Origin: Dipteris shenzhenensis
Taxonomy: Eukaryota > Polypodiophyta > Polypodiopsida > Gleicheniales
Assembly: GCA_047967505.1 (NCBI GenBank)
Contig: CM106540.1
DNA length: 64,000 bases
Reading direction: 5' to 3' (one strand)
Positions 11,123 to 21,759 of this stretch are shown one piece after another. A program made the translations under genes and the position numbers. Positions within the stretch are counted from its first letter, which is position 1. Each line of letters opens with the position of its first letter. The notes beneath the pieces were generated by a model that was given only the letters and a program-made list of their open reading frames with translations, had not been told where the DNA came from and made no database searches.

Positions 11123-12235
11123 GCAATTGTCGTCTGCGGCCACCTATCATTCTTGGCATGGCGTCTGCAAACGCGATCCCGCCGAGGGTATTAGATATTC
11201 TTTGATCAACGAGTTGATCCAGCCAACACTTGCAAGTAACGATTTTTTTGGTGGAATTTTGGAAAAATTAAAGATTATATTAAACAAATACCAAGAAATG
11301 TGATTACTGACCGAACGTGTCGAATCGGTTCGATCTCTTGATACAACGAATTCACCATACTACGTTTTTGCTTATCAATCGCAGCTCTCAAATCTCCCTT
11401 GAATCCCTTGAATCCCTTATATTTCAAAAGCTGCAACGCACGGAGGGAGGTCGCCTCTTTCAAGATATAAAATCAAGTGTAAAAGCAGAACCTACTGCCG
11501 TGCAGGTGTTCTTCATATTTTATTTACGCTCACACCAATATAGTCCAAGCCAATATTGTGAGTTCGGAAAAAGCCCTTCGATTTATGTGAGATTTAAAAA
11601 ACAGAAGACCAAATCGAACAGATTTAATTATGCTGGCATCTAAGTTCAAGGAGACACCAAGCAAGCATTCTCCTCTGTTCAAAACGTCCAATTTGAAGTT
11701 AAAAACTTCATTTTCCAACATGTGACTTAGGGTCATCATCATCAGCTGACCCCGCCAAAACAAAGGGTAGTATTCGAAGAGGTTGTGCACATAAGCTAGC
11801 CATCCTCTTCCCTTCCTACTTGTTCTACCTTCTTAGGTCTTACCTTCACGACACAATAACGTCGAATTTTAGGAAGTGTGTAGTAGTACCAATCAACTAT
11901 CTCAGGGAACGAAAGTAATGGTAGAAGATGTGTGAGAGTCCAAGAGACAAAGATAAAAAAGTGATGGCCGCCTGACGATAATTCTAGGGCACTTTGGTTT
12001 GTCCGTAGAGGGTGGTACGGGCCCCACCACGCCAGAGATGAAATTTCAGTGCCGGAGGTGCATGAAACGCAAATGTTTCACATATGTGCAACAATTTTTA
12101 GTATATGTGCACAAGCTTGCACGTAGTCCAATGGTAGGAACGTCACATAAAAAACCAGAAGTGAACTGAAGCCCATTGATGTAATGCTCTCTAGAATATT
12201 TAGATTGAAAAAAGGAGTGCCCTATCACACCACCC
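11123..12235. other. Intergenic sequence, nothing recognised
   Basis: About 1.1 kb downstream of the dirigent gene. Its 3' UTR and poly(A) region lie at the start. Short open frames on both strands overlap each other and show no recognisable domain. Confidence 0.5.
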
Positions 12236-12239
12236 AAAA

Positions 12240-12900
12240 CCTAGCATTTTAGTGCACATTAAACCCAAGGACCTTGGCAACTCTAGTATGTCTAATGTTA
12301 TGCCACTCTCTATCAAGTGGTTCTAGAAGAGAGGAGAAGTCACCCGAAACCCAACATTTTAGTGACGGATTCAACCCAAGGACCTTGGCAACTCTAGTAT
12401 GTCTAATGTTACTATGATCACAAGTCCAAAACAAATGTTGCGATGTTTCAAGACAAGTGTGACATCCGCAACAAAGACCATCTAGTAGCCTCCTGTGCCT
12501 AGGTCTTTCACCAGTCATAGAGCTCCAACCAAAACTTAACTAGTCTATCATCAAGAGGAGCAAGAATAGATTCAAAAGCAATGCAATTTGGTGACCTAGC
12601 ACCCAATATCCCTTATTCTGCAATGAGTGTTGATGCAAGGAGTAATTTCTATATAGAATTTCTAGCTAGAAATCTTGTGAAGGCTTGAGCCAAAAACAAC
12701 CCAGTCTTTCTATCTATTATGATCAAGAGAGATACATGGCCAATCAATAGCCAAAAGCGCCTTTGCGTGGCATTCCACTGTTTCTTCAGGCCCAAGGGAA
12801 GACCTATAAGAAAAGTTTTCCCAAGCTCCAAGGTAGAGAAGACCTAGGATCCACCATTTCATGTGTCTAATCTCAACCATATTCTGGGATATACATTGTG
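12240..12900 (-). pseudogene. Decayed LINE (non-LTR retrotransposon) 3' coding part, zf-RVT region
   Basis: Minus-strand translation of 12249-12518 gives a reverse-transcriptase zinc-binding signature: C..CH.C.ET..HLFW.C (residues CCGCHTCLETSQHLFWTC). Segments further upstream on that strand have LINE-like character but are broken by stops and frameshifts. A short internal duplication (about 12262-12306 and 12380-12415) repeats the same piece. The upstream part of the same LINE, in the same orientation, is found on the far side of the 18 kb element at 30862-31480. Confidence 0.7.
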
Positions 12901-12904
12901 TCTA
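12901..12904. repeat. Target-site duplication TCTA, left
   Basis: TCTA immediately precedes the left terminal inverted repeat. The same four bases follow the right repeat at 30858-30861. Confidence 0.8.
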
Positions 12905-12930
12905 AACACTTATTTCATTAATTTTGGACT
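12905..12930 (+). repeat. Left 26 bp terminal inverted repeat of the 18 kb element
   Basis: Begins AACACTTATTTC and ends TTTTGGACT. It is a perfect 26/26 inverted match to 30832-30857. A second TTTTGGACT (CTTTTGGACTA) lies inside at 12961-12971 and is mirrored at 30811-30821, so each end has two copies of a probable transposase-binding motif. Confidence 0.9.
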
Positions 12931-13084
12931 TGTCAATGTACAAATTCATTTTTACATATACTTTTGGACTAGTTTTCAGATAAAATTTAAGAAAAACCCA
13001 ATCTTCAAAGCACATATAAAAACATAAAAACAAGCATTTTTTTATATATTTTTTAAGGACATGAAACTAAAATTATAAAATTTA

Positions 13085-13405
13085 ACGCAATCTAGATAAG
13101 TTACATGAAAAAATAAGATTAGGTTGTTGTAAACTCTCTTAATATTTAATGGTGTTAATAAACACCTTCAAAAGTTAAGCCTGAGATAAGTTACACAAAA
13201 AAGAGTGGTCCATTAATTGTAAACTCACTTTATATTTATAATAGTGTTTAGGAAACACTTTCAAAAGTTACAAGTGGAAGTAGCAAACTCTCACAATATT
13301 TATAATTTAGGTGTTTAAAAACACCAAAAGTTACAATAAGACTCTCATTGGAAGGCAAATTACACCAAAAGTTACAATAAGACTCTCAGTGGAAGGCAAA
13401 TTTAT
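13085..13405. repeat. Imperfect sub-terminal direct repeats, left end of the 18 kb element
   Basis: Three diverged units of ATAAGTTACA...AAACTC...ATATTTATAAT...GTGTTT...AACACC type occur in 13090-13320. They are followed by a 42 bp unit (ACACCAAAAGTTACAATAAG onwards) repeated twice head-to-tail at about 13320-13402. They lie between the TIR and the 3' end of the minus-strand gene. Confidence 0.75.
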
Positions 13406-13522
13406 TTTCAAGACTACAGCCATTCAATTTGATGAATTTTCTATTTTCAAGTCCTTAGCCTAAATTCAACCCATTCAAGAGCTGAGCTCATCTTCAAGGA
13501 CTCATGTTTCTTTCTACATGTT

Positions 13523-14542
13523 TTACAACTGAATAGAGTCTGATGAGTTCTCTTGAGGCTGTGATTCTCTAAGAGTACATTGAGTCTCTACTTGTGTGGA
13601 TGGTGTACATTGAGATTCTACTTCTGGTGCAATCGGGATAGACTTAATCTCTTCCTCCTTTACAAGATGTGATGTTGTAGATGCACATTGAGTCTCCACT
13701 TCTTGTGTAGGAAGAATGCATTGAGTCTCTAATTCAAGTGGTTCTTCATTGAGTCCATCATGTTGTTTCCCAATGATAGCAGTTAGATAGTGAACAGTCT
13801 TAGCCACAAAATCTTGTAGCTCGAGCTTGGTATATGATTCTATGGAGACATGTTCAAAAATGTCATTGAGATACAACATGAAGTTGTACGCAATTCTCCA
13901 CCCACTACTAAACATGTCCTTTTGGTCCACTGCGAGGCGTGTCTGGAAATTTGGTTGGTCTTGATGCTCCCTGATTTTCATAATCGCAGAAACTAACTTG
14001 TTTGCAGACCTGTCCATCATGACATATGACAAAGTAAATTTGTGTAGTAAATAGTAACTTGATGCATGTTCATAATGATATGATAAAAGAACACTTACTT
14101 GAACACCCCGTGAAAGCCTGTAATTGAGTTGACAAACCAACAATGGTTGTCATCAAGGTCCCATACTATAAGGCTCCAATGTGAACTACATCACCAATAA
14201 AGAGCGATAAGATTTATCACAATATTAAGTATTAATTGACACAATATTGTAAATAAGAGAGTAAAAGAAAGATTGACACCATACTTACTTCTCATAGTAT
14301 GGCATAAAGACAAGTAGTATGCCATCCAAGTCTAAAGGTTGTAGAATTGAACAAACATCATCTACTGTCTTCTTGGTATCACTAAGTACAGCTGAAAGAA
14401 GAGAATCGAGCATACAGACGCGATTCTGTACTGATCTAGGAAAATGAGATATAACCGTACTGCAGCAATAAATAAACAAATGTTAGAAGCAGATTGAATC
14501 AAATGATTGAAGTATCAAGTCAAGAGATGTTCATATCAAACC
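13523..14542 (-). other. Second (C-terminal) Ulp1-like domain, Cys replaced by Ser
   Basis: The tail of exon 5 plus exons 6-8 encode a second copy of the protease domain. SSHWSLIVWDL gives the His and NHCWFVNS the acidic-position residue (Asn). DQKDMFSSGWRIAYN aligns with KQNDDHSCGWRVGYN of domain 1 and puts Ser at the nucleophile position. Introns fall at the same places and in the same phase (2) as in domain 1, so the duplication included introns. The C-terminal tail has repeated ETQC segments. The domain is probably not a thiol protease. It may serve as a binding module. Confidence 0.75.
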
Positions 14543-17500
14543 TAAGGATGGCCATCATGACTTTGTCATTAGCCTCTTTCAAAGGGTCGGAGAGGATTGT
14601 AACTTCCTCGCTACCAAAAGTCAAAACACGAGGTTGCTTGCTAATGATGACCTTAACCTCAGAAGAGCTCCCCATTTCGTCCAATACAGCGGTTACATCA
14701 GGACAACTTATGGGCGTAGCAACCAATGTTTCCTCTGGATGCTCCACCACGTTATCAATAAATGCCTTAATGATAGATGACATAAATGCCTGCAGATGCA
14801 AGTCTGTATACGTGGACAATGAGGTTTCACCGCCTCTCAAATCAAAAATTTGAGCAAGGAGCAAGAAGCAGTTATATCCAACTCTCCACCCACAACTGTG
14901 GTCATCATTCTGCTTCGCTACAGGGCATGTTACATACTCTATTTGATCTTCCAAGTCACCCTCCATTTGCATAAGTGCATCTATAGCACTTACCAACTTT
15001 CGAGCAGATCTACACATCAAAATAGAAAACATAAATGAATGTGTGTATTGCATAGGATGCATCTCATTGACATAATTATGACACAAGTAGGTTATACTTA
15101 CTCTGACACACTGCCATGGATAGATGCTATTGAATTGACAAAGAAGCATTGCTTGGCTAAGATGTCCACAATTACCAAGCTCCAATGCAAGCTGCATTAT
15201 CAATTAAGAATAATTATTATTCGATATAATCCTCCACAATGTAAGAGATAAGCTAGGTAGGGATTGATACTCACTCTTCGTGATATGCGGTAAAGATAAC
15301 TCGCGCCGCAGTCAAATCAATAGGTTGCAACCACTTAAAAATGTCATCTATGGTCTTCTCCTTATTGCTAAGTACACTAGAAACAAGAGGATCGACCATA
15401 TATGCACATCTTTGTATATATAGCGGAAGCTGTTGTAAAACCATACTGCAATAAAAAGAAAAGAATATTAGTTCATTTGATCCAATGGAAATACAAAAGC
15501 ATAAAGTCAGTAAAAAGTTTGTGTCAAACCTGAGGATGGCTATTATAACCTTGTCATTGACCTCTTTCTTGAAGTTTATGAGGATTGAAATATCCTCTTC
15601 ATCGAATATAAAAGTAAGAGGTTGTTCTCGAACTTGAAACCTAACTTGAAATGACTTCTCCATTTGCTGCAATGTATGATTATTTTCTAGAGTCATCCGA
15701 TGGATAGCCAGAGCAGCTTTGCTTTCTTGAGATGAGCTTTCATGATTCTCTGCTCCAACTATGTCCTCCTCATCCTCCTCCTCTCCCTTCTCCTATAAAA
15801 GGATAAAATAATTATGAGATTCAAAATTTTAAATTAATTATAAATTTAAAAAGACCTTTAAATGAATAAAGAAAATTAAACATAAGTCTTCATACCTCTA
15901 CATATCTTTGTGGTCTTTTTATGTAACCTTCAGAGGCAAGGTCAGTGTCATATCCATCTTCCTCTGCTTCCTTGCTATTGCTGGTATCCTCACTATTATA
16001 TCCAGAGCTTTGATCATTTTCATCATCTTTCTTGCTCTCATCGTACATGATCTGCTCTATGTCATCCTCTTCATGTGAGATCGGACCTTTCTTATCAAAC
16101 TTTATTGTGAGAGAAGCCACGGTATCAAGGTATTCCAAGCAAGCAGGGCTCTCAATAATATTTACATTGTGTCCTTTTCTGATAAGAGCTTCGAACAGAT
16201 GTCCCATTCGGCACAATGTGACTTCCCATCCAGGCGGTAGCAAAAATTCCATCATACTAATTAAAAGATCAGCACTTTTTGCTGGCCTTTCATAGTGATT
16301 TGCATTGCGATGGAGGGGACTTGGAGCTTCATGCTCTTCCAGCAGTAGTTGCAATCTCTTTGCATTCCCTCTTATATTGTTTTGTAAGGAGTGATCATTA
16401 TAAGGGCTCTTCATGCACAAGAAAAAGGTTTCCAGACTCTGTATCTTGAGACCGCATTCTCTCTTGTCCCTTTTTCTTGAGTATATCCCATTGTAAATCT
16501 TGAGCTCATTGCCATATTGTTTTTCTAGGGTAGCAGACATTTGTTCCTTGTCATCTTTATCAGCAAATATGACTATATTACATTGTCCCACTCTACCAAT
16601 GGTGGTATGTAATATTCTGTCAAGGAGTGGACGGATGTCATCCGCTGATATTTCATAGACAAAGAAAAGCTGAGGTCTCTCCCAAGCAGTGTCGTCGGAC
16701 AAAAAATCACTCAATGAAACTCCCTTGCACTCAACACTCTTTCCAGACTCTGAAATGATTTCATGTATGAAATAAAAGCCCTTGTTCAAAGTCTTTTCTT
16801 TTCTGAGAGTGTGGTTATTGATGACTTTTTGTGCATATGCATACACATTTTCCGGAATGTCATTTCTCATAGAGGGAGTAATTTCAGATCCATCATCTTC
16901 TACCTTCACCCATTTATGCGCCCAAGCCTTCTGTTTAGCTGACGGTAAAGCTGATGCCATCTGCCTCACAATGTTATGATCAATTTTACATTGGCTGATT
17001 GGAATATTTTTTTCTCCCAATAAATATTCAATTGCACTCTTTACTGCATCACGCTTCACCTGTTGGATGATGTTATCTTCCATGCAATGATCTTTATCCT
17101 TTTTGCCAAAAAACCATTCTTTTGACATTAATTTCTCTGCAGCAAGACTTGCGTATTTATCTGGTAGGTTTCTTAAAGGCCTCCACATCCGAGCTGTCAT
17201 CTCTTTTTTCTCAATCTTCTTTGCCTTCTCTTTAATCAATGATGGAGCCTCATATGTAACATCTCCTTTCTCACATGCAAGACACACGTCTTTGATCTGA
17301 TGAAAAACTTCATCACTACGGAAAAGTATGCTTGTGTAGTCTTGATACCTATCCCTTACTGTCTTGAAGCTTGTAATCACCTCAGCTCTTTCCTGCTTTC
17401 CCCTTGGTACAATGGCACTCAAGCATGTGTAGAAGTCAACAAGATTATCCGCTTCCACTTTAGTTGCAGTTCTTTTGAGAGTGGTCAAAGGAGAATTAAA

Positions 17501-19282
17501 AGTTTTCCATATGGTCCTAGCTTTGAGCAACATCTCTGAAGTGGAGGTGATTTTTCGTAGTGCATAAATGTCATGATTAAGTCTTTCCGACTCAATCAAA
17601 TATTTCTTCTCGTTCTTGAAGATACAGATGCATGCAGAATAGTAGTGAAATTGAGGCACACTCGCGAAAGTTTGATAAGTAATTTCTCCTTTCTTGTATG
17701 CATCTCTAGAGCGCTCATTACAAGCATAGGCATAGTGCTGACCATCTATTGCCTCAAATGTACAATGAGCTAAGAAATTTCTCTTGGCATCCCTTATATG
17801 TCGTTCTGGATCATTCACTGAACTCTGTCCTTCTTGAAGTGAGGGAACTTGTTTTCCGAGGAACTTAGTGAATTGCATCTCAAAATCTATAGGCTGAGAG
17901 AAATTGATGGATTGACTATAATCTCCCATGACTGGCCAAAATGTTCTTGGACGGAGTACCAAATTAGAAACAACTGGTTTTTTTCCATCAATCAAAGCCT
18001 GAAAAATCTTTTCAGCATAGGCTGTATCTAAGGTCCTGCTGTTGGTGAAGACACTTGCTTTGACCACTAATGAAGCATGTATAACTTGAGTCTTCTGGCC
18101 CCATATATATCCTGGATCCTCATCTGTCACAGCCTCATTCAAGCGAAGATTTAGGTTCTTCATTGATAACATTTCTGCTTCTAGATCTGACTCCATTTCA
18201 AGACCCTCCGCATCCTCTTCATGTTCTTCCTCTTCTCTTCTTTGCCCTTTCTTTGTATATGAACGACCTCTTTTTCCAGTTATAGGACTTGGAACTGTAG
18301 CTCGTGAAGTACTTGCCTTTTGCATTTGACGTCGAGGTTTATTTTTTAGGGGCTCAATGTGAACTGCTTTAGATCGCCCTACTTCTTCTTCTATTGCCTC
18401 AACTTCAGGTATACTTAAGGGCTTCACTTGTTCTGTTATTCCATCAACTTCATGAGTTACACCATCTAAGTGAGTAATACCATGAACAAGAGATGTGTGT
18501 GCATGTCCTGTCTTATCTGATGCATGTCGTGTCTCACTCAATTCAATTTCTGTCTGAGATGCATGTGCATGTCCGGTCTCCACCAATTCAATTCCTGTCT
18601 CAGATGTAGATCCCTTGTAAGCATCCACGTGTACAAGACCCTCATCCATTGCTACAATGTGTTCTGTCTCATCCACTCCACTTCCTCTCTCATTTGTATT
18701 ACCATGAACCAAATCTACATGGCGTGTCTCATCACTTCCTTTCTCATGTGTGGATTCTTGCACCTTAGGTCCCTCCAATGAAGTTGAACCTTGTTGGATG
18801 ACACCCTGAAAGTATTCAAGGATAATCTTTGACTGCATTTTTCTTGCTTCCTCAATGGGAAATTCCTCCCACACATGTTGAAGGATCTCCAATGCAGGAA
18901 CCAATTCAGGAAATCTAGGTGCTTTTGGCGGCGGCATCACAAAGTGCATTGCATCTTTCTTAGAAAGAAGAAACGATATGTTGCTCATTCTTGACTTTGT
19001 GTAAATCATCATTGTAGTGCTATCTTTTTCAATTTTTATTCCTACTAAGGTGCCCCCTTGAATCAAATTGCTCTTGGAGAAAGATACATTTGATGCGCAC
19101 TCATCTTTCTCCAACTCTCTCTTTGTCATCACTAGAATGAGATTTCCTTTACTTAAGACCAAGAACCATGCTTTCTTTGTTGTGTCAACAACTGTCCAGT
19201 TTGTGAAGTCCTTTGGGGCATAAATTCTTCCATTGTATTTCAGTGACATACCATTGACAAATGCTGTAGCCTCAAGATCCAT
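13523..19282 (-). CDS. Multidomain transposon protein: ParB-like DGQH domain, methyltransferase-like region, two Ulp1/C48-like protease domains
   Basis: Eight coding exons can be assembled, each junction with GT-AG ends and consistent phase: 19282-15896, 15792-15530, 15445-15275, 15191-15102, 15009-14542, 14459-14289, 14185-14099, 14009-13523. The result is 5,124 nt, about 1,707 residues, with no internal stop. The start Met (MDLEATAF) follows an acceptor (GAATACAG), as in the homologue at 46933. Features in order: His-rich imperfect repeats (about 190-280); a basic then acidic stretch (about 325-375); a ParB-like domain with DGQHY at 513-517; a region resembling amino-methyltransferases (about 865-1050) that ends PPGW...CRMGHLFEALIRKG; an acidic tail (1080-1130); protease domain 1 (H1276, N1293, Q1337, C1343); protease domain 2 (H1519, N1536, Q1575, S1581). 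Family knowledge: Ulp1 proteases remove SUMO, and ParB-like domains bind or cut DNA or hydrolyse CTP. The role in transposition is inferred. Splicing is predicted, not shown. Confidence 0.82.
14543..15792 (-). other. First Ulp1/C48-like protease domain
   Basis: Exons 2-5 encode a domain with HWSLVIVDILAKQCFFVNS followed by KQNDDHSCGWRVGYN, the H...D/N...Q-x5-C-G-W pattern of C48 (Ulp1/adenain-like) peptidases. The third catalytic position is Asn, not the usual Asp, so activity is uncertain. Q1337 and C1343 are present. Confidence 0.78.
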
Positions 19283-19424
19283 CCTGTATTCAAGCACAAC
19301 ACAAATTTTAAGTACTTTGACAAACTACAATTACTTTGAAAAATCAAAAGTACAATGAGTCCCATTAATACACCTCCAGTTTGTATTCTTCCCAATCATA
19401 TAAGTATCAATTTCATGCTTTGGG

Positions 19425-19505
19425 AATAGCCTAAAAGGCTTTACAAGGCTTAGAGCATAAATGCTTTGGGAATAGCCTAAAAGGCTTTACAAGGCTTAGA
19501 GCATA
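19425..19505. repeat. 47 bp tandem repeat upstream of the minus-strand gene
   Basis: Two head-to-tail units containing TTGGGAATAGCCTAAAAGG and TTTACAAGGCTTAGAGC. Very similar units (GGGAAATAGCC.AAAAGGCTTT) recur three times at 47005-47100 and 47430-47475 upstream of the homologous pseudogene. The unit is therefore a shared, old part of the transposon family. Confidence 0.8.
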
Positions 19506-19744
19506 AATGTGAAAAAAAATAAGGATTTACAATGATCTCTGAATACAAATTTGAAGTTTGTCATATATAAGTACAAAATGCTCTGTCAACTCCCGCAACT
19601 GATATAAGTGTAAAATGCTCTGTCAACTTCCACAACTGTAATCTGTCATGTCCACTGATACAACTTTCAATCATCTTGAAAGTTTAAAAACCTTAATCGT
19701 TGCTTAAATGGTAGGGTTGTTGTGTCTGTGAAACCGAATGTGAA

Positions 19745-19965
19745 TGTGAACGAATGGACTGACTCCGATTAGGAACTAGTCGGGAAATTTTGAGCATGGC
19801 TTTGATTGGTTTTTTTGGAGTTCTCTCCTCTAAGGACAAACTAATCTATGCTAATCTAGACTACACCAACCGTCGAAGCGAAGAAAAGCAAGAAATAATT
19901 TCTTTTCCATTGTTCTTTTTAATATCCTTAGGTTGCGAATTAAAAGCAAAAAATAATCTTTCCAT
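19745..19965. promoter_or_regulatory. Conserved non-coding block shared by both copies of the transposon family
   Basis: About 200 bp including GATTAGGAACTAGT, TTTGAGCATGGCTT, CTCTCCTCTAAGG, CTAATCTATGCTAA and CCAACCGTCGAAGCGAAG recur in the same order at 47690-47870. The flanking sequence is much more diverged. It sits 460-680 bp upstream of the start codon, inside the predicted leader intron. Possible roles are an intronic regulator or a leader exon. Confidence 0.55.
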
Positions 19966-19995
19966 TATTCTTTTTAATACACTAAGGTTGTGAGT

Positions 19996-20030
19996 TTAAA
20001 AAAGATAAAATTTATATTTTATCTTTTTTA
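19996..20030. repeat. AT-rich perfect inverted repeat
   Basis: AAAAAAGATAAAA is followed after a short TTTATA-type loop by TTTTATCTTTTTT. The left arm recurs at 20284 and 20452, each time next to a CTCTC array with a GCTGCCGCGGCAGC palindrome. Confidence 0.75.
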
Positions 20031-20462
20031 AACTCACACCCCTTTCTCTCTCTCTCTCCCCCCCTTCTCTCCCCCCCTTCTCTCTCGCTGCCGCCCTCAT
20101 CCTCCCACCCCACCTTCCCCATTCTCACTCCCACGCCCACGTCCATTCTTTCACCTTCCCCATTCCCACTCCCTCTCCCACTCCCATCCTCCCACCACTT
20201 TCTCTCTCTCTCCCCCCCCATTCTCTCTCGCTGCCGCGGCAGCGACCCCCCCTTCTCTCTCTCTCTCTTCTCCTTCTCATTTTAAAAAAGATAAAATTTA
20301 TATTTTCAAAAACTAATTTACTTACAACTCATAAGAATTGAACATTCACATTATCCTCCCACCCCTTTCTCTCTCTCTCCCCCCCCATTCTCTCTCGCTG
20401 CCGCGGCAGCGACCCCCCCTTCTCTCTCTCTCTCTTCTCCTTCTCATTTTAAAAAAGATAAA
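20030..20462. repeat. Duplicated CT-rich/palindrome block
   Basis: A CTCTCTCTCCCCCCCATTCTC array ending in a GCTGCCGCGGCAGC palindrome is present at about 20195-20290 and again at 20355-20460. The second is an almost exact duplicate, including the AAAAAAGATAAAATTTATATT segment that follows. Confidence 0.85.
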
Positions 20463-20930
20463 ATTTATATTTAATTTACTTACAACTCATAAGAATTGAA
20501 CATTCACATTAATAAGAAGTTAAAATCTTAATAAATTTGAATTTATATAATAAAAACTATAAAGTAGTTTAACTTAAAGTTTATGAAAAAATAACGTAAA
20601 ATAAAGAAAACAAGACTTAAAATTAAAAATTTAATATTTACCTAGAAGAATATATTAATTCTCCCTAAAAAGAAATAAATTAAAGTAATAATAACGAATA
20701 TTCTCCCTAAAAAGAAATAAATTAAAGTAATAATAACGAATGTAAGTTAAACTACTTTTAAAATTTTAATTTAAAATGTAATAAAATTAAAATTATACTC
20801 TTTATATTCCAAAACAAAATGCATTATAGTCTAAATTAAACTAGTAAATTAAAAATGAAAGTGAAACTCATTTTAAATTCAAAAACAAAGAAAAATTTAA
20901 AATTGAAGTTTCTACAAGTTTTGCTTTTAG
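20463..20930. other. AT-rich spacer, no gene seen
   Basis: Strongly AT-rich DNA with a 44 bp direct repeat (ATTCTCCCTAAAAAGAAATA units at about 20658 and 20699). No protein-like frame. Confidence 0.6.
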
Positions 20931-20936
20931 CATACA

Positions 20937-21300
20937 TTTGTCTTTTCACATCCAGGGGTTTGTCTTTTGAAACACAAGGTTGTCTTTTATCACAATTTTC
21001 ACATCCACGCGTTTGTCTTTTGAAACACAAGGTTGTCTTTTATCACAATTTTCACATCCACGCGTTTGTCTTTTGAAACACAAGGTTGTCTTTTATCACA
21101 ATTTTCAAGTTTTCACACGTTTGTCTTTTCAAACACAAGGATTCAAGTGAGAAATTTTGAAATTCTAGTTTCCACACGTTTCTCTTTTCAAACACCAAGG
21201 TTTGTCTTTTCAAACACAAGGATTCATAGTTTAAAAAAAGGCGGGAAATTTTGAAATTCTAGTTTCCACACGTTTCTTTTTCAAACACCAAGGTTTATAG
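20937..21300. repeat. 52 bp minisatellite (CACGCGTTTGTCTTTTGAAACAC type)
   Basis: Head-to-tail units of TTTGTCTTTTGAAACACAAG and TTGTCTTTTATCACAATTTTC occur three times at 20937-21105. They decay into related CACACGTTT.TCTTTTCAAACAC units up to 21300. Confidence 0.85.
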
Positions 21301-21740
21301 TTTTGTTTGTTTAAGTTTCGACTAAATCACACACCAATCTTCTCTAATATGCCTCATTGATCGTAGCTCCCAAATTCTTCCATCAAAACATCTCTCCTTT
21401 ATCTCTTCTTGATCGTCGCCCACTCATTTTTTCTCCTCATTGGTAAGATTTTTTATCTCGATCGTACTCTCTTGTGCCCTTCCTCTCTAAATTTTCATCA
21501 AACACCAAGGTTTATAGTTTTGTTTGTTTAAGTTTAGACTAAATCACATACCAATCTCCTCTCATATGCCTCATTGATCGTAGCTTCTTCATCTTGTCTA
21601 GATCGTCGCCCACTCATTTCTCCTTTTCATTGGTAAGATTTTCTATCTCGATCTCTTCATCTTGTCTCGATCGTCCCCCACTCATTTCTCCTCTTCATTG
21701 GTAAGATTTTCTATCTCGATCGTACTTTCTCGCGTCCTCC
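21284..21740. repeat. Tandemly duplicated segment with CATTGGTAAGATTTT.TATCTCGATC units
   Basis: An ACCAAGGTTTATAGTTTTG to CATTGATCGTAGC segment occurs at about 21286-21366 and 21505-21585. The following CTCATTTCTCCTCTTCATTG / GTAAGATTTTCTATCTCGATC unit occurs three times. No coding capacity is supported. Confidence 0.8.
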
Positions 21741-21759
21741 CTCTCTAAATTTTCATCTC

